Origin: Cardinalis cardinalis
Taxonomy: Eukaryota > Chordata > Aves > Passeriformes > Cardinalidae
Length of the DNA stretch: 64,000 nt
Assembly: GCA_014549065.1 (NCBI GenBank)
Contig: JACDOX010000015.1
Location: 2,396,594-2,460,593, forward strand
Direction of reading: 5' to 3'
The position numbers were made by a program, and so were the translations under genes. The notes below the pieces were generated by a model that was given only the letters and a program-made list of their open reading frames with translations, did no database searches and was not told where the DNA came from. This document shows positions 59,489-64,000 of the stretch, in pieces; within the stretch, counting starts at the first letter, position 1; the number at the start of each line of letters is the position of its first letter.

Positions 59489-59559
59489 TTCTTCAGGACC
59501 AGCATCATTCCCTCTCCATGCTTGCTCGTGAATCCGTCTTCCTTCAGCACAATATCATG
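59489..59559 (+). other. Exon-like block E, unassigned (+ strand)
   Basis: A strong acceptor (CTGCTTTGTTTTTACAG) and a consensus donor (ATG followed by GTAAGT) bound 71 bases reading LQDQHHSLSMLARESVFLQH. Human has CCDC197 and OTUB2 on the + strand on this side of ASB2. I see no OTUB2 sequence, and I cannot confirm CCDC197. Confidence 0.25.
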
Positions 59560-62500
59560 GTAAGTACATGGCACATCTTCCCTCCCTGCTATCTGAAAAA
59601 TGATCTGCCCCTCATAGCTAGTGCTGGGACTGTTCTGTCCAAAGTTNAAGTCTTTCAGCAGTTACTGTGACAGACAAAAGGAACACTGAATGTCATCACC
59701 AAGAGTGTGAGAAACTCTTACACCCTTGACAAGGTGTCAGCCAACCCTCTGTGACTTTTAAACAACACCCAGTGCTTTTTTCCTTGATACTATTTCAAGA
59801 TAGTAACTAGCCTTGGCTTAAAACCATGAGCATCTCCCACATTTAACCCTTCCGCTTGAGTTTTGGCAATATCTCACCCTTGATCACTGAACTCAGGAAA
59901 AATTGCTGATAGTGTGATGCAGGTTCATGCTTTGCAAAGGCAAAGGTGTCTGGGTTTTCCAGGATGTCCTGTTTGATTATGAAAAGACATTGGGGCTCGA
60001 GGTCCCATGGGCTGTGAACAGGGGAGGCTGGCATGCAGGAGGCTCCCCATGCCACTCACAGCAGGCACACTGCATTCCCTTCCCTCCCACGTTTCTGGGC
60101 TTCCTTGCAAAACTCTGCACCCTTGATGTATTTGAAGCTGCTATGAATGCTGATGCACCATTTTCCACTAAAAGCACGGGACTCTGCTTCAGAAGATCTA
60201 TTTTCAGATACCATTAGCTCTCCCTTTTGTCTTGAGTAAATCATTTAACTCCTCTGTGTATCATTTTCTACATTAGTGAAGTGGAAATAATCAAATGCAT
60301 TAACTTCAGAGAACAGTCCAAAATTCCTTGCAGATGGGAAGCCAATGGGACTACTTATATGGATAGAGACTGCTGAATAAGACCTTATTTAATTACTGTC
60401 TGTGAAATCCTCAGAGACAACCTCATATAAGTTTGAATTTTAATTACAGAAATAATACTATACAGAAATGAAATCATACATTTGGGAGTTGATTTTTTTC
60501 CCAATAAAACAATATTGTGGCTTTATTACAACACATCCAAAGCATAATAATAACAATCANGATTTATTAGCATTGCATCATATTGGCTAATATTTCCCCT
60601 GGGGCATGCAAAGTTACAGATCTGCATTTTCAGCTTGACTCTGAGACATTTCAATAGATTACAAATGTCACCTGCAAAAATAAATATGTAAATTTCCACT
60701 ATTTTCTGGGACAGATTTCAAACTCAGANACTGCATATTAGATCTGTTCCTTTAAATAGAAGTGATGGAAAGGGTCAACTCATGCTGATGGGGGGAGTTC
60801 AGCTAGGGTCTCACAAACAAGGCACAGTAGAAGAGATTTGAATCTGGGAGGAGAAAAGAAGGATGACCATGTGAAAGCAAATGGAAAAATAATCAAGATT
60901 GTTTTCCGCTTCATATTTCCTCAAAATAGCCAGAAGAAGCCAGGTTAGAAAAGCACATTTAAAATTTCTTTCNTTTGTCTCTACTTCCATTAGTTGAATT
61001 AATTAGCCTGTCATCACCACTAAGCCCTTCAGCTCTACTAAGCTACACAGCTGAATCTGGCAGCTGAGGCTGGAGGGAAAAACAAAGTTGGTTTGTGCAT
61101 CCCAGGAGACCAGTGAGCTTGTTATGACTCACTGTGTGTGCAGAGCTGCCACAGATGTGCCTTCACGGGATGACGGTGAGAATGGGCACCAGCACAAACT
61201 GTTGTCCATGGCCCGTGTCTACCAAAGGTGACTAACTCTGCTGCATCCAAACACTTGGCACATGTGTGGCTCTTCTGAAAGGAAAAANATACTGACTAGT
61301 TCTGGTAGTAACAGTTCCTGCACAGAAAATCCTCATAATACCNTGCCTCAGAACAGAGTGTGTCTTTGTGCACCAATTACCTCTAACTGTTGTCTTGTTA
61401 CTTAGATCTGGTCTAAGATTTTCCTGCAGAAAGACAGCAAGGTATTTTGAGTGGCACATTTCCCTGAGAGCACAGAGCTAGAGTACACATCCTTTACCAT
61501 CATGAATCCAGTGAGCAGAGCTTTGCACTCAGGGTTGCCATGCTGTGCTTCCATCAGACAGTCCAAAGATTAAATGCCAACACCAGAACCACAAGCACCT
61601 CTCCTGTGACTCCTGCTACACAACCCACGTTCAAATAACAGAAACCCATGAGAATATAGAAACTCCCACATGAAAAAATGGTTTCAATTTCCTTTGCAAG
61701 AACTAATGATTGCTTTGGCTACAATACCCTGAGAGAGGTGAGGAGCCAGAGGAACTTGTATGGGAAAAGGTGCAGGATGCCATGCATGCCCAGGGGTAAT
61801 GAATATGATATACACTATTCCTTACTAACTTTGCTGCTCAAATACTTCTTTGATGGAAAGATGTAGCTGTTTTGAGATCACTCTACCAAGATTATATTTC
61901 CCCTTTCAGGAGGAATTTATTCAATTTCAGTGGTTGCTGACACACATCCTGAATTAGGGTAAACTTTGCCTCAGTGCATGACTTCCCCCTCTGCACAGTA
62001 GCTTCTCACAGAAAATTTTTCCCTTTCAAACCTAATCAAAATGAAGTCCTCACTCCTCTGGAAATGTGACATGAGCACAAGGGGGAACACCCAGTATCCA
62101 GGTCCTANGACCACTTTTAGGTATCCAATGACTCAGCCCTGCCTGTGAGCTTTGTAAGAGTGTACAGCTACTACAGTCAATGCCACTCTGCAAATGTCAC
62201 CATAAGGTCACATCCACTGACTCAACCTGAAAGAAGAATCAGTCAGAGGGAACATGAAAATCTAATATGAAGTGAACACAACCCAAAGACTGTATAAACA
62301 AATGCATGTTCCTTGGAGGAAGAGTGAAATCACAAACATTATCATTTAGTTCTCTTTGCTGTGCAAATATCATTTATCTTATGTTATAATGTATGTTAGT
62401 AAGAATTCTAATGAAAGACTTGCCTTTACCTTGACCTTTACAAAATCCACANAATTCAGAGATATTGCTGCAATCCCAGGGCTCTGAAGCTCCTGCAGGG

Positions 62501-64000
62501 GAGCAGGAGGATGGGAATGGCAACCTGAGACACAAGCTGCTGTGAATAGCAAAGGTCCTGGGAAAAACAGTGTCTCCAAATTGATGGAAAGAAGAAAACC
62601 AATTTTTATGGAAAACAGCTTTTTCATAGGTTTTTAAATGAATCCTTGGNTATATGCAATGGCTGTTTGCCTCTCTGTTTAGTCTCAGGATAGTTTATTA
62701 ACAAAGTCTCTCTTGAAGCTTTTCTGTGGTACCTTCTAATTCCTTTCAGACTGATTTGTTTTTAACTGCTGTGCCTGCTGTATGCAATAAAACCTATTGC
62801 ACTGCTCTCCTTCCCTTCCTGCAACAACATGAGATGCTTTCTGCATATGGATCTGTCTTTGCTTTACTCTTGCCACAGATCAACAGACCTTGAAAACCAA
62901 AAAATGTCCCTGCCTAANTTCAGCAGCTTGCCATAATGTCCATAGCTTTTACCACAATGAAGTCCAAGGAGNTGCAGGTCCCTGTGTGCTTGGAGGGAAG
63001 CTGAGGCAGGTACTAGCAGANCAGCAAGGCAGAGGAGGACCCTCCTGTGCACAGCCCCAGGAGACAGGTGCAGGAGTTGGGCTCTAGAAAGACCGGCTCC
63101 GGCCTGGCTTGGGATGGATGCTGGAGGGTGCTGCTGACCAACTCAGCTGGAAGGGACTCTGCTGCTGTGCTGCTCAGAGACTGAAAGCAAGGGGACACCA
63201 CATTGATCCTGCTGTGCTGGCCCACTCCCCTGATGAGGTGGCCAGGCCTGGGACATGGGTGGTTGCAAGAGCAGCAGAGGCTCCAGAATAGGCTGGGCTG
63301 AAGGACACTGCACCAGCTTCTCTATTTACCCAGTGCTGGTTTTGTGTGCTGTCAAATTTGTATGTAATAAATACAGTCCCTGAAGCCCTGGTCAAATGAN
63401 CTGTCCTTTATATTGCCATGGAGAAAGCTTCCTTGTCCTGCACTGACTGGGCATGCAACCAGAGAAAAGCAGAGGTTTATGCCTCCTTTAAGTTCAAATC
63501 ACAAAGCAACAGGTTTGATTCACAAGGCTGACATTTAATTATTTGCCCTACATCTCAGGTTAAATTTAGAGCTAAATTTAGAACAAGTGTCTGGACAGAA
63601 TGTCATGACACCAGTGTATATCTGTTGCACAACATGCCAAATGAACATGTAATGTTTAACTGGGTTAAAAATAACTGTACACTTACCTAACTCAGCAGAC
63701 TCCTGTACTCTGTCTACTGAGCTGGTAAGCAGACAGTGCAATAGTAAGAGTCACAAGTATATTCTGGAAAGANATATTACTAAAAGCAAGAAGACAGAAA
63801 AAATATTTTTCTGTTTCTGTTCTTGCTTAGCTTTTTTTATCAAGTATNAAGTGCTGTTTCATTGTAATATAAGTATGGCAGTCCAGATAATCTTCAAAAT
63901 GGATGTGAATGAGTAAATTAGAGTGAAGTTGTGAAGAGTTTTTTTGCCACTGAAGTGAGAGACCACTCATTCATTAAGAGCAGACTTAAATGGCTGTTAA
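59560..64000. other. Intergenic, no recognised gene
   Basis: No OTUB2 or other expected neighbour sequence seen. A GC-richer stretch at 62990-63310 ends near an AATAAA at about 63367 on the + strand, which could be the tail of a non-coding transcript; there is no protein support. Confidence 0.45.

Noticed and set aside
63013..63395. Short open frames on both strands near 63.1-63.3 kb
   Set aside because: Mutually overlapping frames without conserved motifs. At most this is the tail of a non-coding transcript.
1..64000. CRISPR arrays, operons, prophage or other prokaryotic systems
   Set aside because: The window is vertebrate nuclear DNA. The tandem repeats lack unique spacers of constant length, and no prokaryotic genes are seen.

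Overview
This is vertebrate nuclear DNA from a bird, most likely a songbird (passerine). Three observations support that. Long AT-rich intergenic and intronic stretches carry short exons with GT-AG borders. There are old CR1 non-LTR retrotransposon fragments. At about 24.77 kb there is a short element with a tRNA-Ile-like head and a CR1-like tail, the structure described for the passerine element TguSINE1. Isolated single n bases are scattered throughout and look like masked variable or uncertain positions, not gaps.

Two protein genes are secure. FAM181A lies on the + strand, with its whole 289-residue reading frame in one exon (22388-23257) behind a CpG-rich promoter and probable non-coding first exon (about 21.4-21.84 kb). 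ASB2 lies on the - strand (29644-52316). It has nine coding exons that add up to 629 codons plus stop in consistent phase, and an alternative first exon near 49.8-49.9 kb. The genes converge tail to tail about 6.4 kb apart, the FAM181A-ASB2 arrangement known from human 14q32. FAM181A carries a YAP-like TEAD-binding motif. ASB2 is a substrate receptor for a Cullin-5 ubiquitin ligase: ankyrin repeats for substrate, SOCS box for Elongin B/C and Cullin-5, and a ubiquitin-interacting motif in one of the two alternative N-termini. I see no evidence that the two genes act together.

Layout. 1-11.3 kb: no recognised gene, but three exon-like blocks on the + strand in the first 3 kb. 11.35-12.06 kb: antisense CR1 remnant with readable reverse transcriptase motifs. 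14.26-14.96 kb: GC-rich island with a 4-bp-type repeat and an exact 18-unit array of 15 bp. 15-21.4 kb: gene-free. 21.4-23.5 kb: FAM181A with a 5 x 48 bp minisatellite in its presumed first intron. 24.77-24.90 kb: the SINE. 28.47-52.34 kb: ASB2, with a second CR1 fragment, a CTA microsatellite, an AT-rich tract and a large G-rich minisatellite next to the first coding exon's donor site. 52.34-64 kb: ASB2 upstream flank, with only isolated exon-like blocks near 58.6 and 59.5 kb.

I did not find a novel multi-gene system. The points most worth a second look are the GC-rich tandem arrays placed at promoters or splice sites, the two ASB2 N-termini, and the unassigned exon-like blocks.
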